From: Candidatus Thorarchaeota archaeon SMTZ1-83
GTDB lineage: Archaea; Asgardarchaeota; Thorarchaeia; Thorarchaeales; Thorarchaeaceae
Reading direction: 5' to 3'
Assembly (NCBI GenBank): GCA_001563325.1
Contig: LRSK01000079.1
Span: 1 to 6,716 of the forward strand
DNA length: 6,716 nt
The notes beneath the pieces were generated by a model, which made no database searches, had not been told where the DNA came from, and saw only the letters and a list, made by a program, of their open reading frames with translations. This document shows, piece by piece, positions 1 through 6,324 of this stretch. Made by a program: the position numbers and the translations under genes. Each line of letters begins with the position of its first letter. Position 1 is the stretch's first letter.

Positions 1-647
1 CAATCCAAGTAGTCTTGTTCATAGCAGCTCGTAACCGCTGTATCGATGGGTTCTCCGTTGACGGCTACTACCTTCAGGTCCTCTCCGTAGAGACCATTCC
101 ATGGTCCATCGTTCTCGATCACATAGTTTCCCCTATCGTAGACCATCATCGCGTCATACTTGCTGTAGTACTTCTGGCGGATGCTGTTCATGAACACTGT
201 TTCCCAATACGAGGCGGCATCAACTACATCATCAGTGAATATCTCGTTGAGAGGCGCGGGTAGGTTTGCGTACATTGATTGATACGAGGCGTACTGTCTG
301 GGGTCTATTATGTACGAATGTCTGTTCTGGAGCGCTGTCACTGCGTCGAGGATTATTCCAGCAAACTCTTCATTATCGACGGCATTTGTTATACGGTCTG
401 CATACATCTGCTTGAGATCCAGCCAGTTGTAGCCATGCGTTCTATTCTTGAGCCAGAGATAGGGGTAGTTTCCTTCTACGAAATCACAGAACGCCTCAAA
501 GTCCTCTAGCCATTCCGTCACACCCATGTCTGCAACGTCGGGGATAATTGACCCTGCATCATAGACTGCGACCAGTACTAGCGCTGTGGTGGCGATAACT
601 ATAGAGGCCGAGATAAGAACTGCAAGAGTTCGCTTTGTAAGTTGCAT
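1..647 (-). CDS. S41-peptidase-like membrane-anchored protein, N-terminal part (cut by left window edge)
   Basis: The frame is open from an ATG at 647 to the left edge, giving 215 codons with the C-terminus missing. Residues 1-30 have a short basic start (MQLTKR) and a hydrophobic stretch at about 8-29, which fits a signal peptide or N-terminal membrane anchor and places the rest outside the cell. Residues 43-113 resemble the N-terminal helical domain of S41 (C-terminal processing/tricorn-type) peptidases: FVEGNYPYLW, then NWLDLKQMY, then DNEEF and a LQNRHSY segment where the family usually has L-x-DgHt. Residues 191-205 (LKVVAVNGEPIDTAV) look like the core of a PDZ-like segment. The catalytic Ser/Lys region would lie outside the window, so activity cannot be judged. 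The NRH in place of the common DGH may indicate a divergent or non-peptidase member. The gene is divergent from the Nudix gene, with a good TATA-like box 45-52 bp upstream of its start. The frame and reading are secure; the family call is from recalled motif patterns. Confidence 0.72.
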   Translation of the reverse strand, partial: MQLTKRTLAVLISASIVIATTALVLVAVYDAGSIIPDVADMGVTEWLEDFEAFCDFVEGNYPYLWLKNRTHGYNWLDLKQMYADRITNAVDNEEFAGIILDAVTALQNRHSYIIDPRQYASYQSMYANLPAPLNEIFTDDVVDAASYWETVFMNSIRQKYYSKYDAMMVYDRGNYVIENDGPWNGLYGEDLKVVAVNGEPIDTAVTSCYEQDYLD

Positions 648-691
648 TCTTTACTCTTGCCGCGCGACTTTCCTTTCGCCGTTTGAAAGTG

Positions 692-699
692 TAATATAT
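692..699 (-). promoter_or_regulatory. TATA-like box for the S41-like gene
   Basis: On the minus strand the element reads ATATATTA within GCATATATTAC. Initiation about 25 bp downstream would fall near 670, leaving a leader of roughly 20-25 nt before the ATG at 647. Spacing and composition fit an archaeal promoter. No transcript data are available. Confidence 0.5.
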
Positions 700-716
700 G
701 CATTCACTGACGCAAG

Positions 717-722
717 TTTTAA
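717..722 (+). promoter_or_regulatory. Weak TATA-like box for the Nudix gene
   Basis: TTTTAA preceded by CGCAAG could serve as a BRE/TATA pair. It predicts initiation near 745, about 38 nt before the TTG start at 783. It lies only 17 bp from the oppositely oriented TATA element of the S41-like gene, so the two promoters would be close enough to influence each other. Support is by resemblance and position only. Confidence 0.25.
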
Positions 723-782
723 CCTTGAACAAGGTATCAAGAACGTCCTATCTGTATCTTATGAATTGGAGATGGTCCAGCG

Positions 783-1331
783 TTGCACGATGATAGTGAC
801 TTGGAATGGAAGCAAATCGAAGAGAGAGTGGTCTTTAGCTCACCTTTCCTCGGCCTCCGAAATGATCTGGCTCAACGACCTGATGGCGAAGTAGTGGACT
901 ACGTGGTCGTCGAGTACCGGGACTACTCATCGGTGACCTGCGTTGTTCCAGATGACGCCAAAGTGGTGCTCGTGCGTCAGTTTCGCTATCCTTGGATGCA
1001 GGCAAGCTGGGAGAGCCCCTCCGGATTGATTGACCCTGGCGAAACGGCCGAAGAGGCTGCTATCAGAGAAACCAGAGAAGAGACCGGTTACAGGATCGAG
1101 TCGGTGCAACCTCTGGCCCGGTATCATCCCACCGGGCTTGGTCCTGTTTGGTGCAACTTGTTTTTCGGAGCCGTGGGCGATGTTACAGACCAGCAGCCTG
1201 ATCCCGGTGAGTTCCTTCGAGTGGGTCTGTTCTCATTTGATAAGGTTGACCGGATGATTGAGGATGGCGAAATCGTTCACGCGGCTACAATAATGGGCTG
1301 GACACTGGCGAAGCTACGAGGACTCGTCTGA
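783..1331 (+). CDS. Nudix hydrolase, ADP-ribose pyrophosphatase type
   Basis: The product (182 aa) is a probable cytoplasmic Mg-dependent hydrolase cleaving ADP-ribose or a related nucleoside-diphosphate sugar into a nucleoside monophosphate and a sugar phosphate. Residues 81-103 fit the Nudix box Gx5Ex7REUxEExGU: G81, E87, R95-E96, E99-E100, G102, with T97 and Y103 at the usually aliphatic positions. The strand before it (VRQFRYP at 64-70, WESPSG at 76-81) is the arrangement of the ADPRase subgroup, where VRQyR and wElPaG precede the box. The HPTGLGP segment at 115-121 matches the proline-containing substrate loop of that subgroup. The start is TTG at 783, with GGAG at 768-771 eleven bases upstream; no in-frame ATG lies nearby and conserved sequence begins soon after. 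The length is normal for the family. Exact substrate is not resolvable from sequence, since some members act on GDP-mannose or other sugars. Confidence 0.88.
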   Translation: MHDDSDLEWKQIEERVVFSSPFLGLRNDLAQRPDGEVVDYVVVEYRDYSSVTCVVPDDAKVVLVRQFRYPWMQASWESPSGLIDPGETAEEAAIRETREETGYRIESVQPLARYHPTGLGPVWCNLFFGAVGDVTDQQPDPGEFLRVGLFSFDKVDRMIEDGEIVHAATIMGWTLAKLRGLV

Positions 1332-1410
1332 TTGCTTTGTACGCAGGATTAAGAAAGGCTCACTTGAACAGGTCTCCATTCAGAAGAATGCCTACACCCG
1401 TGTTCTAGCA

Positions 1411-1416
1411 AGGTGA
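1411..1416 (+). promoter_or_regulatory. Shine-Dalgarno AGGTGA deciding a GTG start
   Basis: AGGTGA is complementary to the archaeal 16S rRNA tail and sits 5 nt before the GTG at 1422. The same bases contain another in-frame GTG at 1413, which has no ribosome site of its own. This favours the downstream start for the metallo-hydrolase. Confidence 0.45.
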
Positions 1417-1421
1417 CCAAG

Positions 1422-2270
1422 GTGACAGACGCAATCATCGATTTCTCCGTTGAGGAAGTATCACCACGTGCAGTAGCTGCCAACTATGAGAGCTACTTCG
1501 GCGTGAAGGCGGGTGCAGTTGCACTATACGACTTCATTGTCGTCATAGACACGCTGCTTTATCCAAGACAGGCAAAGAAACTCCGAGAAGAGCTTGAAGC
1601 CAAGTATGAACTTCCTGTGAAATACCTCTTCATCACCCACTTTCATGGTGATCACCACTATGGCGCCGCTGCATTCAAGGACGTGGAAGTCTTTGGCTCA
1701 AATGCCCTTATTGATAACATGAAGAGGAGAACTGAGGAGGGCTGGACAAAGGAAGCCTTTGATGGTTGGAAGAAGGAGGAACCAGACTTCGCGGAGTACA
1801 TCGAAGAGATTGAGATTGTCATACCCAATAGGGGCTTTGAGAAAGAACGAGTCATCAGGAACAAGGACCTGCAGATGGAGTTCTACCATTCGGGAGGTCA
1901 CTCTTCTTGCTCATCCTACGCATACTTCTCGAATGAGAAGGTGCTCTTCACAGGTGACGATCTTGCCGCCAAATCCTGGCCGTATATCAGTGACACCGAA
2001 GGGGACCCTGAGAAGTGGATGCAGGCGTTCCAGCATATGTTGTCCTTAGAAGTCGACGTAGTCGTACCGGGACACGGTCCTTTAGGCGGAAAAGAGCTGA
2101 TAGAGGAACAACTCTCCTACTTACATGCGCTCAAGACTGCAGTCTTGAGGGCGATTTCCGAGGGAAAAGGACCAGAGGAAGTAGAGGTCCCAGAGTTCTA
2201 TGAACCTGCTGAAGAGTGGCAGATTCCAAGAGCATTGGAACACCTGCACCAGTACTATTCGACCAAGTGA
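1422..2270 (+). CDS. Metallo-beta-lactamase-fold hydrolase
   Basis: The product (282 aa from GTG 1422; 285 aa if GTG 1413 is used) is a cytoplasmic MBL-fold enzyme with a complete dinuclear metal site. Numbered from 1422, the HxHxDH motif is H73, H75, D77, H78 in THFHGDHH. The next ligands are H160 in GGHSSCS, D179 in FTGDD and H218 in VPGHGP. An early strand (VVIDTLLY) precedes the motif as in the fold. The region between the first and second motifs is long and charged (about residues 97-150, rich in E, K and W). The C-terminal 60 residues are helical and may form a substrate lid or dimer contact. The family hydrolyses thioesters, lactones, phosphodiesters and more, and nothing here fixes the substrate. 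There is no signal peptide. The gene follows the Nudix gene by about 90 bp on the same strand, so weak co-transcription is possible but there is no overlap. Confidence 0.85.
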   Translation: MTDAIIDFSVEEVSPRAVAANYESYFGVKAGAVALYDFIVVIDTLLYPRQAKKLREELEAKYELPVKYLFITHFHGDHHYGAAAFKDVEVFGSNALIDNMKRRTEEGWTKEAFDGWKKEEPDFAEYIEEIEIVIPNRGFEKERVIRNKDLQMEFYHSGGHSSCSSYAYFSNEKVLFTGDDLAAKSWPYISDTEGDPEKWMQAFQHMLSLEVDVVVPGHGPLGGKELIEEQLSYLHALKTAVLRAISEGKGPEEVEVPEFYEPAEEWQIPRALEHLHQYYSTK

Positions 2271-2397
2271 GGGACTTGGAGCTTTCTGTGCCGCGAAGAA
2301 CGAGGCCCAATTTCATCTTATTTGCTTCTAATGGTACGCTAATACAATCATCTAGTGGCGAAAAATCACAAGTTCGGAAGATTTTTGAGACGGCAAG

Positions 2398-2748
2398 ATG
2401 AACAATAATCTCCCGCGTTTAAACGACTATAAACCCAACGCCAAACCTCAGAAGTCTGCCTACGGGAGAGTAAGAGAGAGAATGAAGGCGCCCACAGTGG
2501 AGATTCTGGAACAATCAGTCGCCAAGGCGATATTTCCGGACAGAGATGACTCCTGTCCAATGTGTGGAGCAGACGGTGAACTCGAGTTCGCGATGATCCG
2601 CACTAGAGGGAGCATAATAGGCTACTACGCTGGCTTCGTTTACCACTGTCATGCCTGCGGAACCGCTTGGCCTCTCTGTTCAGTTGGTGAGAAGACGCCC
2701 CTTACGGATTGGGTGGAGTTCGACGAGTTCTACGAGGGGCTTGAGTAG
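2398..2748 (+). CDS. Small zinc-ribbon protein of unknown function
   Basis: This 116-aa protein has a polar, proline- and asparagine-containing N-terminus (1-25), a short helical stretch (about 30-46), and a C-terminal zinc-ribbon-like module. The likely ligands are C53 and C56 (CPMC) and C84 and C87 (CHAC), separated by two predicted strands (ELEFAMIR and YYAGFVYHC). C94 and H83/H85 are nearby spare candidates. The C-terminus is acidic (WVEFDEFYEGLE). The layout resembles nucleic-acid-binding or protein-binding zinc ribbons of archaeal transcription and translation factors, but I do not recognise a named family. The start is ATG 2398. No Shine-Dalgarno precedes it, so a leaderless or very short-leader transcript is possible. 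It lies 127 bp after the metallo-hydrolase and converges, with a 19-bp gap, on the small basic ORF. Confidence 0.72.
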   Translation: MNNNLPRLNDYKPNAKPQKSAYGRVRERMKAPTVEILEQSVAKAIFPDRDDSCPMCGADGELEFAMIRTRGSIIGYYAGFVYHCHACGTAWPLCSVGEKTPLTDWVEFDEFYEGLE

Positions 2749-2767
2749 AGAGTAGACTAAGCTTCGA

Positions 2768-2917
2768 TTACAATTCATCAGTTTCAGGCGTTACTTTCTT
2801 CTCTCGTTTGGATAGCGCCTTCTCCTGAGCCATCTTCAACATCTCATGCGGTCCGTAGCCGTTTGCTACGCGGCTTCTACGATATTTCCTCTTGGAGTTG
2901 ATCTTCATTTTTTCCAC
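2768..2917 (-). CDS. Small, very basic 49-aa protein, unknown function
   Basis: A minus-strand frame starts at GTG 2917 and stops with TAA at 2768-2770. The product begins VEKMKINSKRKYRRSRVANG and continues YGPHEMLKMAQEKALSKREK before an acidic end, KVTPETDEL. The N-terminal half is dense in Lys/Arg (KRKYRRSR), as in RNA- or DNA-binding tails, and residues 23-41 could form an amphipathic helix. Three signals support it as real. AGGAGGA lies six bases before the start, the best ribosome site in the window. A TATA-like GTATATTA lies about 40 bp upstream at a suitable distance. The rest of this stretch is otherwise empty. The second in-frame start, ATG 2908, lacks comparable spacing. I recognise no family; a ribosome-associated or nucleic-acid-binding role is inference from charge alone. 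Confidence 0.6.
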   Translation of the reverse strand: MEKMKINSKRKYRRSRVANGYGPHEMLKMAQEKALSKREKKVTPETDEL

Positions 2918-2923
2918 TGATAT

Positions 2924-2930
2924 TCCTCCT
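2924..2930 (-). promoter_or_regulatory. Strong Shine-Dalgarno for the small basic ORF
   Basis: The minus strand reads AGGAGGA, six bases before the GTG at 2917. This is near-maximal complementarity to the 16S rRNA tail, and it decides both the start and the reality of a gene too short for routine calling. Confidence 0.6.
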
Positions 2931-2956
2931 GTGTGAGCATGGCCAACGATGTAGTC

Positions 2957-2964
2957 TAATATAC
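2957..2964 (-). promoter_or_regulatory. TATA-like box for the small basic ORF
   Basis: The minus strand reads GTATATTA. Initiation about 25 bp downstream would fall near 2936, just ahead of the Shine-Dalgarno, giving a leader of about 20 nt. This fits an archaeal promoter feeding the 49-codon ORF. Confidence 0.45.
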
Positions 2965-2984
2965 GGTGGCAGCCGAAAAAACGG

Positions 2985-3226
2985 ACTTCCTATTATCACC
3001 AGAGAAACCGTTCTGGTCGTCTTGTGGTTCAATTAACCCGTTTGCTCTTCTCTCACTCTTCGTTGGTCAAAGGCCACGGGAGGCCTAATAAACCTGAGCC
3101 TCTCCGCCCTGGCTCAAACTCCATCTCTACTACTCCTATCAGAAGGACAAATTCTCTTCTCGTATAACTCGCGAGGAAACGCCAAAGCATTATTGACGGC
3201 CAAACACTACGGATGACCGACACATT
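2985..3226. other. Gene-poor stretch with several short inverted repeats
   Basis: No convincing coding frame is seen on either strand. The stretch contains four short potential hairpins: ACCAGA/TCTGGT at 2998-3003 and 3012-3017; GGTT/AACC at 3026-3038; AGGCC/GGCCT at 3071-3075 and 3082-3086; and TGAGCC/GGCTCA at 3095-3100 and 3111-3116. Stems are only 4-6 bp, so chance is a serious alternative. The right part must contain the promoter of the TPR gene; TATA-like candidates are CGTATAACT around 3161-3169 and CATTATTG around 3188-3195, neither strong. No tRNA, rRNA or C/D-box pattern was found. Confidence 0.35.
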
Positions 3227-3745
3227 ATGAGTCGGAAGTCAGAATACGACGTGCCCCGACTGCTCCACGAGGCCCTGAAACTTGTGAGTGAGCGCCGGGT
3301 AGTTGAAGCTGAAACCGTCTTGAAACGCCTCTTGAAAACACAACCAGACTGTTCTGATGCTTGGTGGCTCTTGGGAAGAGCTCTGATGCATCAAGACCGA
3401 TTTGAGGCGGGCATAAAAGCCCACCAGAAAGCTGCGCAATTGGAACCAGACCGAGCAGTGTATCACGAGTCTCTCGGCGTCTTGCTCATACGTGCCGGAG
3501 AGATTGGAGAAGGTAAGAATGCCCTCGCCAGAGCGATGGATCTTGATTCGGAGTCCTTAAGACCATCTGAGTACACCTTCGGCAAGCTCTTGGAATCTGA
3601 CTCAGAGAATGCGCTACTCTGGTACGGCCTCGGGATTGTCCTAGAGATTCAAGACAAGATCGATATGGGTGCGAAAGCGATGTCAAGAGCTAGAGAGCTC
3701 GATTCCACTCTTGCGAGTGACCCCAATGGTTACCAAGAGTCTTAG
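3227..3745 (+). CDS. Tetratricopeptide-repeat (TPR) protein
   Basis: The product (172 aa) is almost entirely made of about four 34-residue helix-turn-helix repeats. Approximate repeats are 9-42 (EALKLVSERRVVEAETVLKR), 43-76 (AWWLLGRALMHQDRFEAGIK), 77-110 (YHESLGVLLIRAGEIGEGKN) and a looser one at 127-160 (LWYGLGIVLEIQDKIDMGAK). Each carries the W/Y-x2-LG, small residue, A-x3 and P/D-turn pattern of TPRs; QPDCSDA and EPDRAVY are typical repeat junctions. An irregular link of about 16 residues separates repeats 3 and 4. There is no signal peptide or membrane helix, so it is likely a cytoplasmic scaffold that binds a partner. The partner is not identifiable from neighbours. The ATG at 3227 has no clear ribosome site and may use a short leader. 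The TPR identity is secure; the function is open. Confidence 0.85.
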   Translation: MSRKSEYDVPRLLHEALKLVSERRVVEAETVLKRLLKTQPDCSDAWWLLGRALMHQDRFEAGIKAHQKAAQLEPDRAVYHESLGVLLIRAGEIGEGKNALARAMDLDSESLRPSEYTFGKLLESDSENALLWYGLGIVLEIQDKIDMGAKAMSRARELDSTLASDPNGYQES

Positions 3746-3783
3746 TCTATTGCCCAGTGTAGAAGCGCTTGGTTGTTGACAAC

Positions 3784-3791
3784 GTTTTTAC
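3784..3791 (+). promoter_or_regulatory. TATA-like box for the YjbQ-family gene
   Basis: GTTTTTAC preceded by TTGACAAC lies 28-35 bp before the ATG at 3819. Initiation about 25 bp downstream would fall around 3812, essentially at the ribosome site, implying a very short leader. Confidence 0.35.
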
Positions 3792-3818
3792 CAATTCCCA
3801 CTCCCCAGTGGAGGTATG

Positions 3819-4238
3819 ATGAAAAGCCACACGAAATACCTGACTTTCAATGTCCCAGCTCGAATGGACTTCGTTCACATAACGCCGCAGGTACAGGAGG
3901 CAGTATCTGAGAGCGGAGTCCAGGAAGGGCTGTGCTTGGTGAATGCGATGCATATTACCGCGAGCGTCTTCATAAACGACAACGAGAAAGGGCTGCATGA
4001 AGACTACAAGCGTTGGCTTGAAAATCTTGCTCCTCATGAACCCACCAGTCAGTATCAGCATAATCGTACGGGCGAGGATAACGGGGACGCTCACCACAAA
4101 CGTCAGATTATGGGACGTGAGGTTGTGGTTGCCATCACCGAAGGCAGGCTCGACCTCGGACCATGGGAGGCGATATTCTATGGTGAATTTGATGGAAGGC
4201 GGCCCAAGCGTATTCTTGTCAAAATAATAGGAAACTAG
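3819..4238 (+). CDS. yjbQ: YjbQ/UPF0047 family protein (secondary thiamine-phosphate synthase-like)
   Basis: The product (139 aa from ATG 3819) matches the UPF0047/YjbQ pattern along its whole length. This includes an N-terminal strand (YLTFNVPA), [12 protein letters not shown], and a glycine/valine strand running into [11 protein letters not shown], where the family usually has HtTaaliiNe. It also includes [21 protein letters not shown], where the family has y-x-Hn-x-g-x-n-aaaHl-x-llG, and the closing segment [19 protein letters not shown] followed by [12 protein letters not shown]. Conserved-looking histidines are H45, H81 and H92/H93. Family members can complement loss of thiamine-phosphate synthase in E. 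coli, but their physiological role is unsettled; the annotation is by homology. Two adjacent ATGs (3816, 3819) follow GGAGGT at 3810-3815. That site abuts the first and is four bases (from GGAGG) from the second, so 3819 is preferred. The 207-aa antisense frame over this gene is a shadow. Confidence 0.88.
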   Translation: MKSHTKYLTFNVPARMDFVHITPQVQEAVSESGVQEGLCLVNAMHITASVFINDNEKGLHEDYKRWLENLAPHEPTSQYQHNRTGEDNGDAHHKRQIMGREVVVAITEGRLDLGPWEAIFYGEFDGRRPKRILVKIIGN

Positions 4239-4344
4239 CAGGTTTGTCAGGTTACTTAGGTGCCCCAGGACAGAAGACAGTTCCAGTGAATCTTGGTCAT
4301 GGAAATGAATTAATGTAAACCTAGATGATGAAGACGGGCTCTGT

Positions 4345-4992
4345 CTATGGTAGAGCTCGACTATATACAACGGTCAGCCAAGTGCCTGCCTTATGATGGA
4401 ATCGTTTCTGGAACCCCTTCCTACGAAGGATCCGTTCAACCTCCTCAGGCGGATGTACAAACTGTCGAAAAGGATTCCGTCGAAGCATATTCCGGAAGTT
4501 GTCCAAAGCTGTCCATATTCGTGCATACCAGTGGTCCCGCAGATACACGAGGCCATACACTCTCTTGGCCCGCGCCGATGATTCCTCGACAAGTCTCCTC
4601 ATATCGTGGTAGCAGCACACTACTTTGTCTAGTGTGACGATATCACACTCAGGAATGTCAGGGGCGAGGTCGACGAAATCTCCATGGCAATGGCTCATCC
4701 TATCAGCATGTCCCTGACGCTTCCCCTCTAACTTTGCAGCCTTGATATATGCTTGCGAGGCTTCCACGCTGATGGAGCTGCTCGCACCCGCTTTCAGAAG
4801 CTCGTGTTGGATGGCCCCAACACCACCGCCTATGTCCAGAAGTGTCATCTCGGAAACATCCTCTGCCATAACTGCGTCGATTAGCCTGCGCGTCGTGTTC
4901 TTTGGGCCATTGTTCCGGTAGTCCTGGAGTTCTTGAGCGGCTTTCTTTCTGTCGAATCTTAGTTCAATGCCAACACACTGACTGCAGCTCAT
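4345..4992 (-). CDS. Class I SAM-dependent methyltransferase
   Basis: The product (215 aa) has a Rossmann-type methyltransferase core. Motif I is LLDIGGGVGAI at 51-61, which binds SAM. The acidic end of strand 2 is E77 in SISVEAS. A GDF at 104-106 stands at the strand-3 position. The motif-IV-like segment CDIVTLDKVVCCYHDMRRL at 116-134 resembles the region seen in methyltransferases related to the Mg-protoporphyrin O-methyltransferase group. Residues 12-36 (RFDRKKAAQELQDYR, then NGPKNTTRRLI) form the helical N-terminal cap. A CxxC pair (C3, C6) at the extreme N-terminus is unusual and may bind metal or be incidental. The C-terminal 60 residues are strongly basic, with WYARIW and FVHPPEEV segments. 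Substrate is unknown; small-molecule O- or N-methylation is only a family-level guess. ATG 4992 is preceded by GGGAG nine bases upstream. The gene is convergent with yjbQ (106-bp gap) and lies 124 bp downstream of the GTPase gene on the same strand. Confidence 0.82.
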   Translation of the reverse strand: MSCSQCVGIELRFDRKKAAQELQDYRNNGPKNTTRRLIDAVMAEDVSEMTLLDIGGGVGAIQHELLKAGASSSISVEASQAYIKAAKLEGKRQGHADRMSHCHGDFVDLAPDIPECDIVTLDKVVCCYHDMRRLVEESSARAKRVYGLVYLRDHWYARIWTALDNFRNMLRRNPFRQFVHPPEEVERILRRKGFQKRFHHKAGTWLTVVYSRALP

Positions 4993-5116
4993 GACTACTT
5001 TCTCCCTACCTGGATGGAAGTCAGTTTGAGAAAGAATCTGCCGGTTTGACTAACATAGCGAAATGAAAGTGGAAACAAAATCAACGCAGAGAAAGGATAT
5101 GGGAACGTGTCCGGAG

Positions 5117-6280
5117 TCACTCAGCCATCTTCTTTAGGTCAAGCTCTCCAACCCTTCTCCTAACCTTCTTCCCAATCTTCTCAATACTGTCCCGGATTTC
5201 CTTTATCTGTCGGCTCCTCTTTTCTAGTTCCGCCTTCTTGTGTTCGTCCAACTTCGTGTACTCGTTATATGCATCTGCCCATTCCTGTCTCGTGTCACGA
5301 AGCTGTTTCTTCAGATGCTCATACATAATCCTCTTGACATGAATGACGTTCTTCAGATTGAGAAGTTCCGTTTCCATATCAGATATGACCTTCGCAAGCT
5401 CTCCTTCGGCACTCTGAAGTTCCTCTCGCAGTTGGACAAGTTCGGTCATATATCGACCAATCTGGTCCTCCTCATGATAACTAGAATCTGCACCCAACGA
5501 GGTAACTGGGTCTATCTCAGGTTCGCTAGGAATAGCAGTACTTTCGCTTGCACCCGAGTCAGTAGGCGATGAAGAAGCGATGGGTTCGATCTCAGAGCGT
5601 ACCTCTAAAGATGCAGCTTCAGATGTCCCTGTCATATCCTGTTCAGGCAAACTAGGTTGCGTGGTCATTGGAGCGGTTGTGGGTTTCTCGGGCTCTTCCA
5701 TTCGGCGACGTTGTTCGCTATTGTCGACCATCAGCCCGATCAACTTGGTGAAGGCTTCATCGATGTTCTCGCCTGTCAAGGCCGAGGTTTCAATGAAGAT
5801 GGCCGGCGTGTTCAGCTTCTCGCTGAATCTCTTGGTGAATGCCTCGCCTTCCTCAGTAGATACGGTTTCCTCCTGTACCTGAGTTGGACGAAGGTCAATC
5901 TTGTTTCCTGCTACAATCAGAGGCGGGAGCTCTCCCATGAATTCGTGGGCCTCGACAAGCCACTTTGAGGCATTGTCAAATGATTCCCTATCTACTACAG
6001 AGTAGGCGAGAATCATTCCGCTACATCCCTCGTAGTACCGTCTCCGAAGGCTCTGGAAGAGCGGCTGACCAGCGATGTCCCAGACAACAAGATATGTTGG
6101 AACGCCTTCGAAAGTAGTGGTCTTCTGGGCGAAATCTACTCCTAGTGTCGGCAGATAACTGGCCTTGAAGCCCCCTTTCAAGTATTTCCGCCGAATGCTT
6201 GTCTTGCCTACGTAGCCATCGCCAATTAGACAGACTTTGAACTGCTTACGGAGTACTCCGCTCATCTGATTCTGCTCCAT
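5117..6280 (-). CDS. Rab-like small GTPase fused to a linker and C-terminal coiled coil
   Basis: From ATG 6280 the product is 387 aa, about twice the length of a plain Rab. The N-terminal GTPase domain (about 13-188) has G1 GDGYVGKT (20-27), switch-I T45 with the Rab signature LGVDF (46-50), G3 WDIAGQ (67-72, keeping the catalytic Gln), YYEG (82-85), LAYSVVDRESF (91-101), G4 GNKIDL (125-130) and G5 ETSAL (164-168). All nucleotide-binding elements look intact, so it should bind and hydrolyse GTP. Residues 194-272 are a Ser/Thr/Pro/Glu-rich, apparently disordered linker. Residues 275-385 are a charged heptad-like coiled coil (ELVQLREELQSAEGELAKVI, YEHLKKQLRDTRQEW, KKAELEKRSRQIKEIRDSIE). There is no C-terminal cysteine, so no prenyl anchor; localisation may instead depend on the coiled coil. 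Start choice is open: TTG 6310 (+10 aa) lies upstream of the initiation predicted from the TATA box, and ATG 6265, with GGAG nine bases before it, is also plausible. Such GTPases are abundant in Asgard archaea. Confidence 0.9.
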   Translation of the reverse strand: MEQNQMSGVLRKQFKVCLIGDGYVGKTSIRRKYLKGGFKASYLPTLGVDFAQKTTTFEGVPTYLVVWDIAGQPLFQSLRRRYYEGCSGMILAYSVVDRESFDNASKWLVEAHEFMGELPPLIVAGNKIDLRPTQVQEETVSTEEGEAFTKRFSEKLNTPAIFIETSALTGENIDEAFTKLIGLMVDNSEQRRRMEEPEKPTTAPMTTQPSLPEQDMTGTSEAASLEVRSEIEPIASSSPTDSGASESTAIPSEPEIDPVTSLGADSSYHEEDQIGRYMTELVQLREELQSAEGELAKVISDMETELLNLKNVIHVKRIMYEHLKKQLRDTRQEWADAYNEYTKLDEHKKAELEKRSRQIKEIRDSIEKIGKKVRRRVGELDLKKMAE

Positions 6281-6324
6281 TGCTTCTTCTTGGAGGGCGG
6301 CGTGGTTCAATTATTTCTTCTAAT

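Noticed and set aside
15..894. Three plus-strand frames of 76-102 aa across the left region (15-263, 279-509, 586-894).
   Set aside because: The first two lie opposite the continuous minus-strand S41-like frame, and the third overlaps the start of the Nudix gene out of frame. None shows domain-like sequence.
3021..3040. A tRNA T-loop-like GGTTCAATTAACC.
   Set aside because: The flanking stem does not give a five-base-pair T arm with a seven-base loop, and no acceptor, anticodon or D arm could be fitted on either strand.
3053..3124. A 23-codon minus-strand frame beginning MEFEPGRRG with GGAG upstream.
   Set aside because: It is very short, its composition follows the GC-rich inverted repeats beneath it, and it has no other support.
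3747..4370. A 207-aa open frame on the minus strand.
   Set aside because: It is antisense to the YjbQ-family gene, which has family-wide conserved motifs and a ribosome site, and it overlaps the end of the methyltransferase gene. Its translation shows no recognisable domain.
6281..6310. TTG 6310 as the start of the Rab-like GTPase, adding ten residues.
   Set aside because: No good ribosome site precedes it, it lies upstream of the transcription start predicted from CTATAAGC, and the added residues are not part of the GTPase fold. It remains possible if an upstream promoter is used.
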